A stretch of 64,000 nucleotides of DNA from Lycium barbarum (GCF_019175385.1 NC_083341.1:15515203-15579202); one strand, 5' to 3'; positions 1 to 11,885 are shown, numbered from the stretch's first letter. The notes: generated from the letters alone by a model not told the origin. Translations and numbers: made by a program.

Positions 1-785
1 TTTTCCTTTCGTAGTTGTGGAAGCAGTTTTGTTGTTGGAATCCTTTTTTTTTAAGAAGTTAATGGTCGAGTGACAAATAAGAGTAGTAGATCATATTCGA
101 TGAAAGCAACCGCTTTTTTATGTGCGCATATCACTTTTGAGTATCTTTGCACTGCTAGCTCCCTTAGATCATTGGCTACTAGAAAGACTAGAACTCAGGA
201 ACATCAATATGGTTAGGGATCGTTAAGGTACGACCCTTAGGATCTATTACCACAATTTGACTTGTATATATGCATTTAGGTTCAGGGCTCTGGAGTTTTA
301 AAGCTTTTAGTTCATATCCCAAATGAATATTCACTTTGCATTATCTGTATGTAATATCAACTTATTGTATATGCTCACAAATTCCTTAAAAACTGTTGTC
401 TATGTTTAATTAATTTTTTTCGATGACCAATGTCGAACGACACCACTTGGTTTAGTGTGCCTCCCCAACTAATAGTAACATAATTGAAATTGCATGTTTT
501 CCAGAATATAATGTAAAGAAGTCACTAGTAATGACTAAGCTCGCTCTTGAACATAGATGCAAATCCTCTTCTTAAAATTATCTGAAATGAAACCTTCATA
601 TTTATTATTACTTTTGTATATGTTAGTTAAATGTCATTCTCAACTTTACTAGTATTTGATAAATTGAAGTTTATGTATATCTCAGTCTCAGCACAAGTGG
701 ACCAAACCCTTCCACTCTGATCTTTCTTATTTGGGTTGTATCCTAATTAACCAGCCCAATGATAATCCTAGGCTCCACAAAAGAG
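1..785. other. Intergenic, no gene seen
   Basis: AT-rich sequence with stops in all frames and no recognisable domain. I see no repeat termini or RNA gene here. Confidence 0.5.
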
Positions 786-788
786 TAA

Positions 789-974
789 GAGCCTGTTGGG
801 ATTGGCTTATTTGAGGTGCTTGTAAGCCGAAATAGCTTTTGAGCATTTTTATAGTGTTTGAATAAGATAAAAAAATGTACTTTTAAGCCCTTGTGTTTAA
901 GCCAAAAGCCATAAGTTAGGATTCCTAATTTATGGCTTTTGACTTATAAGTTATAAGCTCATCCAAACAGGCTC
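789..974. mobile_element. Tourist-like (PIF/Harbinger) MITE
   Basis: The ends are inverted copies of GAGCCTGTT (left) and AACAGGCTC (right), and both sides carry the trinucleotide TAA (786-788 and 975-977). The 3-bp TAA/TTA duplication is the PIF/Harbinger signature. The interior is rich in AAGCC/GGCTT and partly self-complementary. At 186 bp with no ORF it is a non-autonomous element. Confidence 0.75.
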
Positions 975-1269
975 TAAGACTTATTCAACAACTCTTACAA
1001 ATAATCTCTATCAAATACTTGCTTCATTTCAATTTGTTTGCCATTTTTCACTTGTCGAGTGTTTGATTAATTGTTGGAAATAAATAAGAGTCAATTATGA
1101 CATAAAAATATTATAAATTATAATTTGTTAGATAAAAAATGATGACGAAATACTTTTTAAATTGTCAATCAATGTTCAATTAATTGAATATAATAAACCA
1201 AAAACTAAAAATATATTTCGATATATTTTCGTGTGAGAGTGAGTTTATGATGCATTGGAAGGAAAGCTT

Positions 1270-1725
1270 AAATTGAATACTGATGGCAGCGACGTAGTGT
1301 GAAGACACAAACTGTAAGGAAATGCTGTTTTTGGTGAAATTTTAAGAGATGATCAAGGAAAGTGGATATTGGGATATTCAGGTAAGATGAGACCTACCTC
1401 AAATCTCACTACATAATTATGGAGCATCAGACAAGGATTACAATTAGCAAAACCATCAGGATATAGAGAATTAGAAGTGGAAACGAATTGCCTGCTTGCT
1501 GTCAAGCTTATTAAACAGGATGACATACAACTTCATCATTTAAGGGCAAGTATTGAAGATTGCATATACCTATTGGAAGTCAACAACACGACTATTATCC
1601 ACATTTGGAGAGAGGCAAACAAGTGTGCTGACTTTTTGGCTAATGAAGGTCAAACTGTCACAGACATGCACAAGATTTCCTTACATGAGGGAATGCAATC
1701 AAAGAAATGGAGTTTTTGCTCATAG
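1270..1725 (+). pseudogene. Degenerate RNase H-like (RVT_3) domain
   Basis: Translation in one frame gives the plant RNase H-like (RVT_3) pattern: an LNTDGS start, then GEILRDDQGKWILGYSGKM, then ELEVETNCLLAVKLI, and finally IWREANKCADFLANEG. The last block carries the usual catalytic Asp and precedes the stop at 1723-1725. The frame is broken by a TGA soon after the LNTDGS block and by a TAA where the conserved AELWAIRQGL block would begin. Such domains occur at the C-terminus of LINE-type ORFs and in small derived host proteins. No reverse transcriptase is visible upstream, so this is an isolated, dead fragment. Confidence 0.7.
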
Positions 1726-2127
1726 CAAATTTGAGTGGTGTATCTTATGAAAGATCTCAAAAACTCTTTAGTAATTTTCATTGTACCAAAAAAAAAAAAG
1801 TGAGAATAACTTTAAGTGTTGGGTACCTTTAGAATTCAGGACTAAATTGTGAAATAAAATAATATCAAATTTAATGAGATATCTAGAATTAAGTTTGTAA
1901 CCGGTGGAATTGTGAATTAGGGATAAAACACAATTACAAATTTAGTAGTACCATCACTTTTTTCCCGTCAGTATTACTATCATATTTCTGACAAAATAAA
2001 AATGTATAACATCCATAATAAGTCTTCTTGACCATTTTCTCCCTTTTTTTTTAAACCAAAAAAACCCAACAACACAAACCCACCCGACCCAATAACCATC
2101 ACCAACCATAATCCCTCAACCCAAAAA
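1726..2127 (+). promoter_or_regulatory. Upstream region and 5' UTR of the Gln-rich gene
   Basis: AT-rich sequence turns into a pyrimidine run near 2033-2052, then an A/C-rich leader of CCCAAC, CACAAAC and CCACC repeats directly before the ATG at 2128. That base composition is typical of a plant 5' UTR. No convincing TATA box is visible. Confidence 0.4.
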
Positions 2128-5100
2128 ATGGCGTTGCTCGGCGAGGATGGCCATGGTTACGACTTAGCTCGTAAACTCGAAAGCCACGGCATATGGCGAT
2201 CATGGCTTGGCGATTCACTTTATACAAACAACTTCATTCACTTCCTTTCTTCTCCTTCCTCTTGGGATTCCTTCATGAAAACTGACGATTCCAAAACTAG
2301 GGTTCAGATTCAACTACAGCTTCGTGCTCGCGCTCTACTATTTGATAAAGCATCGATCGCCTTATTCCTAAGATCTGATAAATCTGCAATTTCTAAGCTC
2401 AATCCAAATTGTACGTGGTTTTGAACTGCGATGTGTGTTTGAGTCCATATTTGTGGCTCAATAAAATTAGTGGTCTAAAGCCAATTATTGACAAGAGTCT
2501 ATCACTTTTTTTTTTTTTTTACTTCACTTCACTTGTTATTTATAGTGTAGAATCGTGAAATTCCCTGCTTTTTAATTAATTAACCGGTTTAGTCTATTTA
2601 TACAAGGTGGACACATTACCGGAAGTGTATAATGTTGTATACCGTGTGTATAAGCACTGTTGTGGAAAAAAAGAGTTGGTTATGCGAATGTAAACTGAAA
2701 AATTGGCTATGTTGCGGGGAAAAAAAGTTGGTTTGCGAATTTAAACTGAAAAGATGGCTATGCAGGTGTTATATGATGTTGGGCTGTGTATTTTTGAAAA
2801 TTTCCCTTGTTATTTTGTTTGCAGATTTGCAATTGCATGGTGATGATGTGTATTTTACTCTGGAGAATTGTTCGCAAGATGGAGCTCAACAGCGTGAAGG
2901 TGTTGCTGGGACAAGCAATGTGTTATCAAAGGTGTGATAGCTTAAAGATATTTGGTTTCATGTGAAAATTACTAGCTTTAGTATATAGTGTTCATATTTA
3001 GATTATTGGATGCTTAAAAAACCGCAACTAAACAGGATTACTGTTCTGAAGTTGATGACTTACTCTTAGAAGGAACGGAGACTGGATAAAGATTTTCAAT
3101 TTGATAGATTAATAGTTTTTTGATTAAATGAAGGGATGGAGAGAAGAAAAGTGTGAAACTATTGTTGTTATCTAAAGGAAAGTACCACCTCTCTCCTAAG
3201 TTGTAATAGCTCGTTATGAGGTGGAGTGTAGATCAGTGGCGGAGCTAGAGGGGCGGAAAAGGGTTGATTCGCCAGAAAATCACACTATATATATATATAA
3301 GGTTAAAATGGCTTTTACGTGTATAAGTAGATTATGAAACCCCTTTGGTGAAAATTCTGCTTCTGCCATTGGGATATATAATTTTTTTCAGGTTGCTTTT
3401 TTTTTTGATTCACAGCATAGCTCACATTTCCCTACATATATTCAGGTCCAATCAAAGTCAAATTTTGGTGTTGGATCAAGATATAGTGAGTCAGAAACTG
3501 ATGCAATGTCACAGAGGTTGAATGATTTACCTGAAACATGGTATAACCAGTTCTTTGAAAAATACAGAGCAAGTAAATCATATAGGATACAGTTTGGTGA
3601 CAGGGAAGCAGAAAGACGAACACCTGAACATATGTCCTTTTATCTTAGAGTTGTTGAGAATCATAAGAGAAGGCGAGTAGCTTTTAAGGTTGATCAGAAC
3701 ATTGGTCATGGCATGTTGGATGATGGATCAAACTCAGTTTTAGATAACGACAACCCATTTTTTCCTGAAACTATGTCTGCCATGAATTGTGTTCCTGATA
3801 GTGCAGTCTCACGGAGAAGTCAACTGAAAGAGAACCGGAAAGTGGAGTTCAATGGGGTTCTAGATACTTTACCCCAAATAATGACCAAGAGCCCTAGCCC
3901 TATTATGATCGAGAGGCTTGGTATTAGACCAGAGTACCTAAGCATGGATCAAGGCAGTAATCAAAATCATGGAAAGAATGGTGCTGAGAGGAGTAAGAAA
4001 TGTATTGGTGAAGAGCAAGCATTAAAGTTATCACAAAAGGTGATGGCACAATTGCTGGGAAATGTGGGTTTCGAAGGCTCATCTGAAGTTCCACTAGAAG
4101 TCTTGACTAAATTCATGAGTTGCCATATTCGTAAATTAGGTTCTACCTTAAAACTCCTTGCTGATAGCTACAAAAAGCAGTGTTCAGCAATGGAACTTCT
4201 CAAGATGTTTCTCCATTCTGATGAACACAGGTTGGTGGTGCACTTTTTCATATGATATTTCTTATGTTTGATTTTTTCCTCTTCACTTTGTTATAATCTC
4301 TGTTTTTCTTTTTTTTTCCTCCATGAAGTATGACGCATTGGGTTTTCATCATGCTACAATGCAAGGTTTAACCTCTTAAAAGACTTGTACTTAAAGTACT
4401 AACGCATGAAAATTAGGTCCTCATTGTTGTAACATATTTTCCAAAGAACTTAATAAATAATGTTGCTTTTTGTTTACAAACAACTTTCCTGGTGATTAAC
4501 TCTGCACTTCACATTTTGATGCTGTTTAGATTATGTATTTCTCATGAATTTGTTGCTTGTTTTGAAGTATGTGAAATACGCAATGATAAGTATATCAAAG
4601 AAACATCTTTTCAGTGATCTTGAATTGCTGAAGAGAAGTATAGGCAGGTGAAAATTGTTGTTTTAATAACTTAATCATTGTGGTTTCTGTACAAAAGTTT
4701 GTTTGCTTTTGGATTACTGGAACACTTGGAAGTCCTATCATGCCAAAATAGGAACAATTTCATTATAGTCTTTTTGAACAGAAACAGTTTCAGTATAGTC
4801 TTTACCCACCTCAATAGGGAATTGCTGGTGTTAGAACTATTGCTACAACTCTTCCTTGACTCCGAGGGTTTAATACGTTTAATAGCTGAAGTGTCTGCAT
4901 TTGATGTCTGTTGCAGGTCCAATCATATACATTGTGAAAGTATGATCTCAGTAATCAACTCTTTTTTTCTCTGTGAAAATGTAAAAGCTCATCCCTTTCC
5001 AGGAGCTTTAGTCCGACGTTCGTTTTCTGCCGTTTCCCTTTTGTTGCTTTATAGTTTTAGACCTGAATATACTTTGTATGAAATTGGAGCTGATACTCGA

Positions 5101-5469
5101 ATCACTTGTTATTGAACTTAGCTAAGACAGATGCAATTTATTGAGTTTTTCATGCATTCTTCTTCTTTTGCTCCGTTGTTCTAGGAAATTCTCGTCCGTG
5201 TGAATGACACAGTAGTCATACCATTTATACCCTTATATCTTGCAAATAGACTGTAAAAATGATGATTTTCTGAGGTTTTAATCTCTCTCTATCTCCCTAT
5301 ATACATATACATAGATACTGATAATCTTCATGTTCTCTCTCTCTCTCTTGCCCTATATAAGAATACTCCCTCCGTCCCAATTTATGTGGCACCATTTGAC
5401 TTGGCACGGAGTTTAAGAAATAGAGGAAGACTTTTGAAATTTGTGGTCTACAACAAGTCTTAGATAAAT

Positions 5470-5502
<33 letters not shown>

Positions 5503-8500
5503 TACCCAGTGAAATCCCACAATGTGAGGTCTGGGGAGGGTAAAGTGTACGCAGACCATACCCCTATCTCGGAAGACAGGGAGGTTGTTTCCAAAAGACC
5601 CTCGGCTCAAGAGAAATCACAACGAGAAAGGTTAGATAAGCACAAGCAGTTCAAAGCAGAATGCAAATGAAACTAAAGAAAGCGAATAAGTCAGAATAAA
5701 GCAGTCTGAAAAAAAAGGGAACAGTAGCTACCACAGATAAATAAGATAATCGAAGTACAAGAAATCACATATAGTAGCAAGAAACAAAGGGCAATAGACT
5801 ATAGATCGAAACAACGACTACCTACTAGCCTTCTACCCTAATCTGAGTTCTCCAAAACCTCCTATCTAGGGTCATGTCCTCGGTAAGCTGAACCTGCGCC
5901 ATGTCCTGTCTCAGCACCTCTCCCCAATACTTTTTCGGCCTACCCCGACCTCTTCTGAAACCATCCATAGCTAACCTCTCACACCTCCGCACTGGAGCGT
6001 CTGTGCCTCTCCTCCTCACATGCCCAAACCATCTCAGCCTCGCTTCCCTCATCTTGTCCTCCACTGATGCTACTCCAACCTTATCCCGGATATCTTCATT
6101 CCTAATCCTATCTCGCCTGGTGTGCCCACACATCCATCGCAGCATTCTCATTTCCGCAACTTTCATCTTTTGGACATGAGAGCTCTTGACTGTCCAACAC
6201 TCTGCCCCGTACAACAAGGTCGGTCTCACAACCACTTTGTAGAACCTGCCTTTAAGTTTTAGTGGCACCTTCTTATCACACAGCACTCCTGAAGCAAGCC
6301 TCCATTTCATCCACCCTGCGCCAATACGATGTGAGACATCATCATCAATATCCCCATTTTCTTGTATAATAGACCCGAGATATTTGAAACTTCTCAATGT
6401 GGCTGTAAATCATCTCATAAATTTAATTTGTTTCTAAATATAGAAAGGTGACATTCTTTGTGGGACGGATGAAAAAGGAAAGTGTGCCACATAAATTGGG
6501 ACAGTAAGGAGTGATAATTTTTTCTCCCCTCCCACTTTCAGTAACTAACTCATTTTCCTTGTTTTGGTGCAGTAATCTTGCGGTGTTATCTGAACTTGTG
6601 AAGGATAATACTAGGAATGTTGTGCAACAAACTCAGCAGCAAGTACAGGGATTCCAACAACAGTTGCAACCTCAGCAGGCAGCTGCCCTTCGACAGCCAC
6701 AGCCGGTATGTCGATTTGTTGTCAGTGATATTCATCAAGTCATATTGATGTTGTCGCTCTTGCTATAATGTGGTCCATTTCTGCAAACTGGTAGTATAAG
6801 ATTTTGGTACTGGACAAAATAAGTAGAAAGACTGAAAAAGATGTAAGCCTTTTGAATTTTAGGGGTCATTCAGTCCGTGCGACTGGACTTGGTAGGATAT
6901 TTCCTTCCACTAGATTGGATTGTATGACAGGATTATTTTTGAGATTATCACTCCTGTCCTATGTTCGGGTACAGCATTAATTTAGGGATATTTTGTCCCT
7001 GGGCTTTGGTCTTGTGGTGGTAAGAGCACAGCTTTTGAGGGTTAGGCACATGTCAAAGGTTCGAATCCTGTTGCAAACAAAAGCTAGGTATTTAAGTGGA
7101 GAAGGGTATAGGGGCGGACCAATTGGAGTTTTGAACCATGCGCCACCGGCTCTCAGGAATTTCTCGGTTATCAGAATTAATTTGGGGATATCTCCTCACT
7201 GTTCCCATCTATCGTTTAGTATGATGCCAGAATAAAAGTTTAAGTTCTAAAAATACTCTTGCGACAATCTCATTTATTTCTGAGTTCACAATTCACAATT
7301 CCTTTCTCATAATTCTTTTTCCATCTCAGGAATCCAATTCCAAATAGTGAATAGAATAGTATCACCAATAAAAAAGCTTCCAATTATACTTTGACAAATT
7401 TTAGGAAAAAAATTGTAGCACTACAAATCAATGAACACATATAAACTATTAAGAAACTAAATAAAAACTTTAGAAAAATCGCAGAAAATAGATTTTTAAC
7501 AGAATGTAAAAAGTAAAGAGTATCTAGTAAAACAAGAAATTGCACAAAATGATTTGGAAGGCTTTTGAATTTTCCCGAGAGAAAAAATTGCAGAAGAGCC
7601 GCGGGTGCTGAAGGTATGGGCTCTTGTAGCTCCTGTTTTTTTTTTTGGGGGGGGGGGGGGGTGGGGTTGGTGTTGAGGAGAGGTGTAGTGAGGGAACAGT
7701 AAAAGGGGATTAAGAAGGGAAGAAATAGGGAGCAAGGCTTGCCTGAATCCTTTTGCATGTTAGGGGCATAAGTGTCTTGTTACATCATTATCAGCTGGGA
7801 TTTTGTAACAGTCCACCCTCCCTACCCCAAGGATAAGATAGTAGCTTAGATAAATCTATGTGGAGATTTAATGCTGAGGTGTACTAAAATGCGGGATAAG
7901 GCTAAATATTTTATCTTGGCCTTTATTCCACATACCAAATTTACCTATTGATATTCTGTTTTTTGGTTAGATCGTCTACAATTACAACTTGGGTTATATG
8001 CAGATATTAAGAATGCATCCTCAAATGCAGCAGCAAATGCAGCAGATGATCAATTCCGGAAATCTGACTCCTCAGCAACTGCAGAATCTGGTGCGAAGGC
8101 GCCAGCAGCTAACACCTCGTCCTGGTATGAGTATGAACATGAACATCGACAAAGACAGGCCCTTGGTCGATGTCAAGCTTGAACATCCAACTGATTTCCC
8201 AATGGACAATAATGCCTTTAATGCAATGGCTGCAAGACAGCCCCAGATGCAGCAGTTCCGTCAGCAACAAATTGCAGCTATGTCATCTCCCTATGCTCAA
8301 AACACAAATCAGTTTAGGCCAATGACTTCTCTTCAAATTCCTCAAGTGCAGTCACCGTAAGTAATATTATATGCAATAGAAGCTGTAGGCATCTAAATGC
8401 ATCATATGAAGTATTATCATACTTGTGTTTTCCACAGGACTATGGGAATGACTAGGGCTCCCCCTGTAAAAGTTGAAGGCTTCCAGGAATTGATGGGTGG

Positions 8501-8558
8501 AGATGCAACAATGAAGCTTGATTCTGAAGAAAATAAGTTAATGTCTCCTCAAAAATAG
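2128..8558 (+). CDS. Plant Gln-rich protein of unknown function (7 exons, 604 aa)
   Basis: Exons: 2128-2410, 2825-2931, 3446-4230, 4615-4647, 6573-6705, 8004-8356, 8438-8558. All junctions are GT-AG and phases add up to 605 codons including the TAG stop. The N-terminus (about 10-60) has a conserved-looking block with [12 protein letters not shown]. Residues about 155-215 hold a charged block ending in HKRRRVAF, a possible nuclear signal. From about 405 the protein is low complexity and Gln-rich, with [18 protein letters not shown] and, after 448, MQQQMQQM followed by an [16 protein letters not shown] segment. It ends in an acidic-basic tail, KLMSPQK. I do not recognise a catalytic domain. The Gln/Met-rich C-terminus suggests a nuclear cofactor, which is inference only. 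Intron 4 carries a MITE split by a LINE and intron 5 carries a SINE. Skipping the splice at 4230 would add only a short tail before a stop at 4253-4255. Confidence 0.85.
5366..6512. mobile_element. Stowaway-type MITE, interrupted by a LINE
   Basis: The left part starts CTCCCTCCGTCCCAATTTAT after a TA, and the right part ends with its degenerate complement (ATAAATTGGGACAG). The two arms, 5366 to about 5470 and about 6398 to 6512, match the uninterrupted copy at 38892-39128 in order. The arms flank about 0.93 kb of RTE LINE, so the MITE is the older insertion. It lies in intron 4 of the Gln-rich gene. Confidence 0.75.
5471..6397 (-). mobile_element. 5'-truncated RTE-clade LINE, C-terminal part
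   Basis: On the minus strand a 190-codon frame (5825-6397) encodes the region after the reverse transcriptase core in plant RTE LINEs. Visible blocks are [47 protein letters not shown] and [11 protein letters not shown], ending in RVEG. Downstream on the minus strand is the family 3' region, finishing in a TTG repeat (5471-5502 reads CAA on the plus strand). The element is truncated on its 5' side at about 6397, exactly where the host MITE resumes. It is dead and antisense to the host gene. Confidence 0.85.
6976..7191 (+). mobile_element. tRNA-derived SINE with target-site duplication
   Basis: The body (6992-7175) has a Pol III A box-like TGGTCTTGTGG near its start and a B box GGTTCGAATCC about 40 bp later. 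Both flanks carry ATTAATTTRGGGATAT, at 6976-6991 and 7176-7191, identical except for one A/G difference. That is a 16-bp target-site duplication. The structure fits the SolS SINE group of Solanaceae. It sits in intron 5 of the Gln-rich gene. Confidence 0.8.
7192..8003. other. Rest of intron 5, no gene seen
   Basis: AT-rich intron sequence with a T/G homopolymer run at about 7637-7661. Open frames here are low-complexity and lack domains. The 3' end before 8004 is a normal TATGCAG acceptor. Confidence 0.5.
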
Positions 8559-10047
8559 CGTCGCACCAATGACTAGTAAGTATTGAAGTAGCAGTAGATG
8601 GATTCTTATTTCAGCTGTTTACTTGTCACGTTTGTGAACTGTTTTTTTACATTGTTTAGGTAAATTATATATCGCAGAATGACTGCAATAAGAAAATTTA
8701 GGTAGGAATTAAACTTTTGTCATCAGGATGGCTGCTGTGATAAGGTGTGTACCATATTCTGTTGTCATTCAGCTTTGTTCCTCTGGAAATGTGCATATGT
8801 AGCATTTGTATAATTTTATTTCCTCAACTCATGGACCTTGTAATTCTCTTCAGCAAAAGTAATATTATATGTGCTTATGCACAGAGCGTTTTTCCTGCCA
8901 ATATGTTGAAAATTATGTATCTCAAGATGCCAAAATTTATGCAAATTGATCATCATCATGTCAAGGCCTCTTGACAATGTATTCCAATAACTATTAGAAA
9001 ATAAGTTGGGGGAAGAAACGTATTTTGATTGCTTGGAAGTATAAAATTCATTTTTTTTTAAAATTGTAATAGCACGAAATGGCGCTCCGTGTAGGAATTG
9101 AAAAATCCATACACAGATTCCTATCAAAATGCGAAATGTTAATTAAAACTTATTATTGGTCCAATCATAGCACCTTCGGAATTCAATTTAGGATTTGCAT
9201 AAGAAACATTGTCCTTTATTTATTTAGAAAAGAAAATGACCCAGTTCATGAATTTTCTCTGTGATTCTTGTTTAAATTTTCACGCACAGGACGATAAGTT
9301 TCTGCAGCTCACTTTTATGACAAATATTAACATGCAGGTTCCAATTTTTGTTGGATAACGTAAAATATGTTGATAGCTTAGTGATTCTGCTACTTTAATT
9401 GCTTAAGAAATTATTCTTCTTGTTGCACAAGGAAGTAATATGTTGGACCAGAGATCCTACGTATTTTACAATGTTGATAACCTATGTGGACGAGGGTCAG
9501 ATGGGGTACATATGATGTTCATGATCTTGGACAAATTGTTCTAATATCAGTTTCTGTTGCTCTAATATCAGTTTCTGTTGCTAGTTTCCCATAAAGATCT
9601 TCCCATGTCCTTTGCTTTCATCCTGTAATTTTGTCCCATTGTCTCTGCCATTACTAAAATCATATTGATCTCGGTGGTTTTCCAAGTAAACGCTCATGTT
9701 GTACCTGAGGGGTTTGCTCGGCAAATGTACAAAGTGAGAATGCGGTTAGGCTGATCCTTTTCTTCCAGTCAGGTTAGGTTGACCCAAAAGTACGGTAAGA
9801 AAGAATGAAGCCACTAGAGTGTTTTCTACATTGATTGTGGATTAAGTGACAAATGTATACTGTGTACAAATGCTGTGATACCTATGTAATGGTACCTAAT
9901 GCTAAACATGCTGCTGCCCATATAGTGAAGTTATGAAGCCTTGCTTCGTTTGTTATTATTAAGATTAACACAACTGTATTTAAATAAACATTTGAGTATT
10001 AAGATATTACATATAGATCCGAACACTTAATAATTAATTGGTTTTGA
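8559..10047. other. Intergenic between convergent genes; 3' UTRs
   Basis: No domain-bearing frame. It should hold the 3' UTR of the Gln-rich gene (+) and of the UGT (-). A perfect 21-bp tandem repeat (TCTAATATCAGTTTCTGTTG plus C) lies at 9540-9581. Confidence 0.5.
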
Positions 10048-11511
10048 TTACATCAAGTTCTGGGAACTATGCCCGTTGGACATTTTTCTATGATCTTCCA
10101 GGAACTGAATTAGATCTTCTATGTACTTGTCATGTAGCCTTCTGTCCCCAAATATTGAACTGATTTCTTTTGCTCTCTCTCTAATTTTCTTTCCATCTCT
10201 TTCTACCATTACCATCTTGACTGAACTGGAAACGGAGTCCCTTGTATATGAACCGTCCTCTTCATTTCTCGGTATTTCTATACCAATCTCCTTGTCCTCT
10301 AGGATTCTTGCATTCAACCCTTGATCAACCAAAAAAGGCAGCATAATCAAAGCGTGACCAAACATCAGCCCTTCTATTACCGAGCTCCATCCACAATGAG
10401 TCAAGAATCCACCAACTGACTCATGACTGAGTATCTTCAACTGAGGTACCCAACTCTTCCATACTATACCTCGACCATATATTCTCTCCTCGAACCCATC
10501 GGGCAGCTCAATATAGTCCATATTTTCCGAGTTAGATGGCTTCCTCAGAACCCAAAAGAACGGTAATCCAGACAACTCCAACCCGTGGGCCAACTCGTTA
10601 ATTTCACTCGGACCAATAGTCACCTCACTCCCTAACGCTACGTAAACTACCGAGCCTTTTGTTCGTTCATCTAGCCATTCCTTAATGCATGCCCAATTTT
10701 CATTATTCTCATCATTGCTATCGTGCAATGGAGGTGGCATTAACCCCACAGGAAGTATGGGCCTGTGGTGAAGATCCTCTAGTAACTTCAACCACTGACC
10801 TTCGAACTCGCGACACTGACGTATGATAATTACATCAGCGTCCTTTATCGTAGCCCCAGTACGATAGAGGTCCGAAACGCCGGACACATTCTTTTGCATG
10901 GCGTCAACTATCCACTTAGCCTCGTGGCGACGAAAAGCCGCCTTTGTTTCAAAGGGTATCCATTTCGCCGGCACCATGAACTCCTCCGGGGTTGGTGGTG
11001 GATTAGTCGAGCCAGTAAGCATCATGTCCGTAGACCCCAAAAAAGCCAAAAAACAAGCATTAATAATTCGGAAAAACCCCCTAGATATCCCTAACCTAGT
11101 TGTGATTGGTGCTAACCAATAAGGTGCAAAATCATGAATTACCCAATCAGGAGAATTTTTCTCCAAGAAACTTGTCAACTCAAGTTCCATACCATCTAAG
11201 GCTTTCTTGAGATATACAATATCTTTAGTGTGAATATCCATAGTTGCTTCTGCATTTTCTGGTAGTCCATCAACTTTTGGAAGTGGAATTTTTACTAAGT
11301 TTATGGATGTGGAATATTCAAGGGGTAGTTTTGGGAGTCTATCAATATTTCTTGGAGTTGAAATGAAGGAAATTTTGTTACCCTTTTGAGCTATTAGTTT
11401 GGAAAGTTCAAGATATGGTATAATATGACCAAAAGCTAACCAAGGAAACACAACTATATGAAGTTTACATTCAACTCCATCAGCCAATGATTTTACAAAT
11501 TCAGCAGCCAT
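10048..11511 (-). CDS. UGT91-like UDP-glycosyltransferase (487 aa)
   Basis: Single-exon family 1 glycosyltransferase of full usual length. These cytosolic enzymes move a sugar from a UDP-sugar to a small-molecule acceptor. His29, in the FPWLAFGHIIPYLELSK block, fits the catalytic base. Asp127, in VIHDFAPYWLAP, fits its partner. The 44-residue PSPG donor-binding box spans residues 354-397, from WVPQLKILSH through FLTHCGWSSV to PFLVDQ. The FGH...LIMLPFLVDQGLNAR pattern and HCGWSS rather than HCGWNS resemble the UGT91 family, whose known members often add a second sugar to flavonoid or terpenoid glycosides. The final Gln is common for UDP-glucose but does not settle the donor. Acceptor and donor cannot be read from the sequence. 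The ATG at 11511 gives the normal N-terminus. No frameshift or missing key residue is seen, so it is probably functional. Confidence 0.93.
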   Translation of the reverse strand: MAAEFVKSLADGVECKLHIVVFPWLAFGHIIPYLELSKLIAQKGNKISFISTPRNIDRLPKLPLEYSTSINLVKIPLPKVDGLPENAEATMDIHTKDIVYLKKALDGMELELTSFLEKNSPDWVIHDFAPYWLAPITTRLGISRGFFRIINACFLAFLGSTDMMLTGSTNPPPTPEEFMVPAKWIPFETKAAFRRHEAKWIVDAMQKNVSGVSDLYRTGATIKDADVIIIRQCREFEGQWLKLLEDLHHRPILPVGLMPPPLHDSNDENNENWACIKEWLDERTKGSVVYVALGSEVTIGPSEINELAHGLELSGLPFFWVLRKPSNSENMDYIELPDGFEERIYGRGIVWKSWVPQLKILSHESVGGFLTHCGWSSVIEGLMFGHALIMLPFLVDQGLNARILEDKEIGIEIPRNEEDGSYTRDSVSSSVKMVMVERDGKKIRERAKEISSIFGDRRLHDKYIEDLIQFLEDHRKMSNGHSSQNLM

Positions 11512-11529
11512 GGCTTAAAGAGGTATGTT

Positions 11530-11595
11530 TTTCTGTGTTTTGTTAATAACCTAAGGGAATCATTTCTGTGTTTTGTTAATAACCTAAGGGAATCA
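11530..11595. repeat. 33-bp perfect tandem repeat in the UGT upstream region
   Basis: Two head-to-tail copies of a unit containing TTGTTAATAACCTAAGGGAA lie 19-84 bp upstream of the UGT start codon, within its presumed 5' UTR or core promoter. A minus-strand TTTATATAG just beyond (about 11600-11608) is a possible TATA box. Confidence 0.75.
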
Positions 11596-11629
11596 CAACT
11601 ATATAAAGAGTGTGGACAATGTCCCTTCG

Positions 11630-11885
11630 GGGAATATTTAAAATAAACCAGCAAGATAAACATTATTTTAGAAAAAATATATATGAAGAGTATCATAGCA
11701 GTATCAAATACTAAATCTAATGGCCGTGATTGAAATGCAATATAAAACGTTTAATTAGTTCTATAGGGGAATATTTAAATAAACCAGTAATGTTTATCTT
11801 ACTGTTTTATTTAAATATTAAGAGTATCACAGCAGTATGAATTACTAAATCTAATGACAGTGATTGAAGGCAATAAAAAGTAGTA
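11630..11885. repeat. Diverged direct duplication upstream of the UGT
   Basis: Two copies of about 115 bp, near 11630-11745 and 11765-11885, share GGGGAATATTTAAA, then AGAGTATCA, AGCAGTAT and ACTAAATCTAATG in the same order. The second copy also holds a short inverted repeat of TATTTAAATAAA. With the 33-bp repeat this makes the UGT promoter doubly duplicated. Confidence 0.55.

Noticed and set aside
4678..5115. 145-codon plus-strand frame between exons 4 and 5 of the Gln-rich gene
   Set aside because: It lies wholly inside an intron whose flanking exons join in phase without it, and it has no recognisable domain.
6998..7080. tRNA gene suggested by A and B box motifs
   Set aside because: No cloverleaf or anticodon arm is evident, and a 16-bp target duplication surrounds a longer 184-bp unit, so it is a SINE.
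7384..7758. 124-codon minus-strand frame
   Set aside because: Low-complexity Phe/Leu/Pro sequence arising from AT-rich intron DNA and a G homopolymer run; no domain or codon signal.
10121..11122. Several open frames on the plus strand across the UGT gene
   Set aside because: They are antisense shadows of a well-conserved glycosyltransferase and have no domains.
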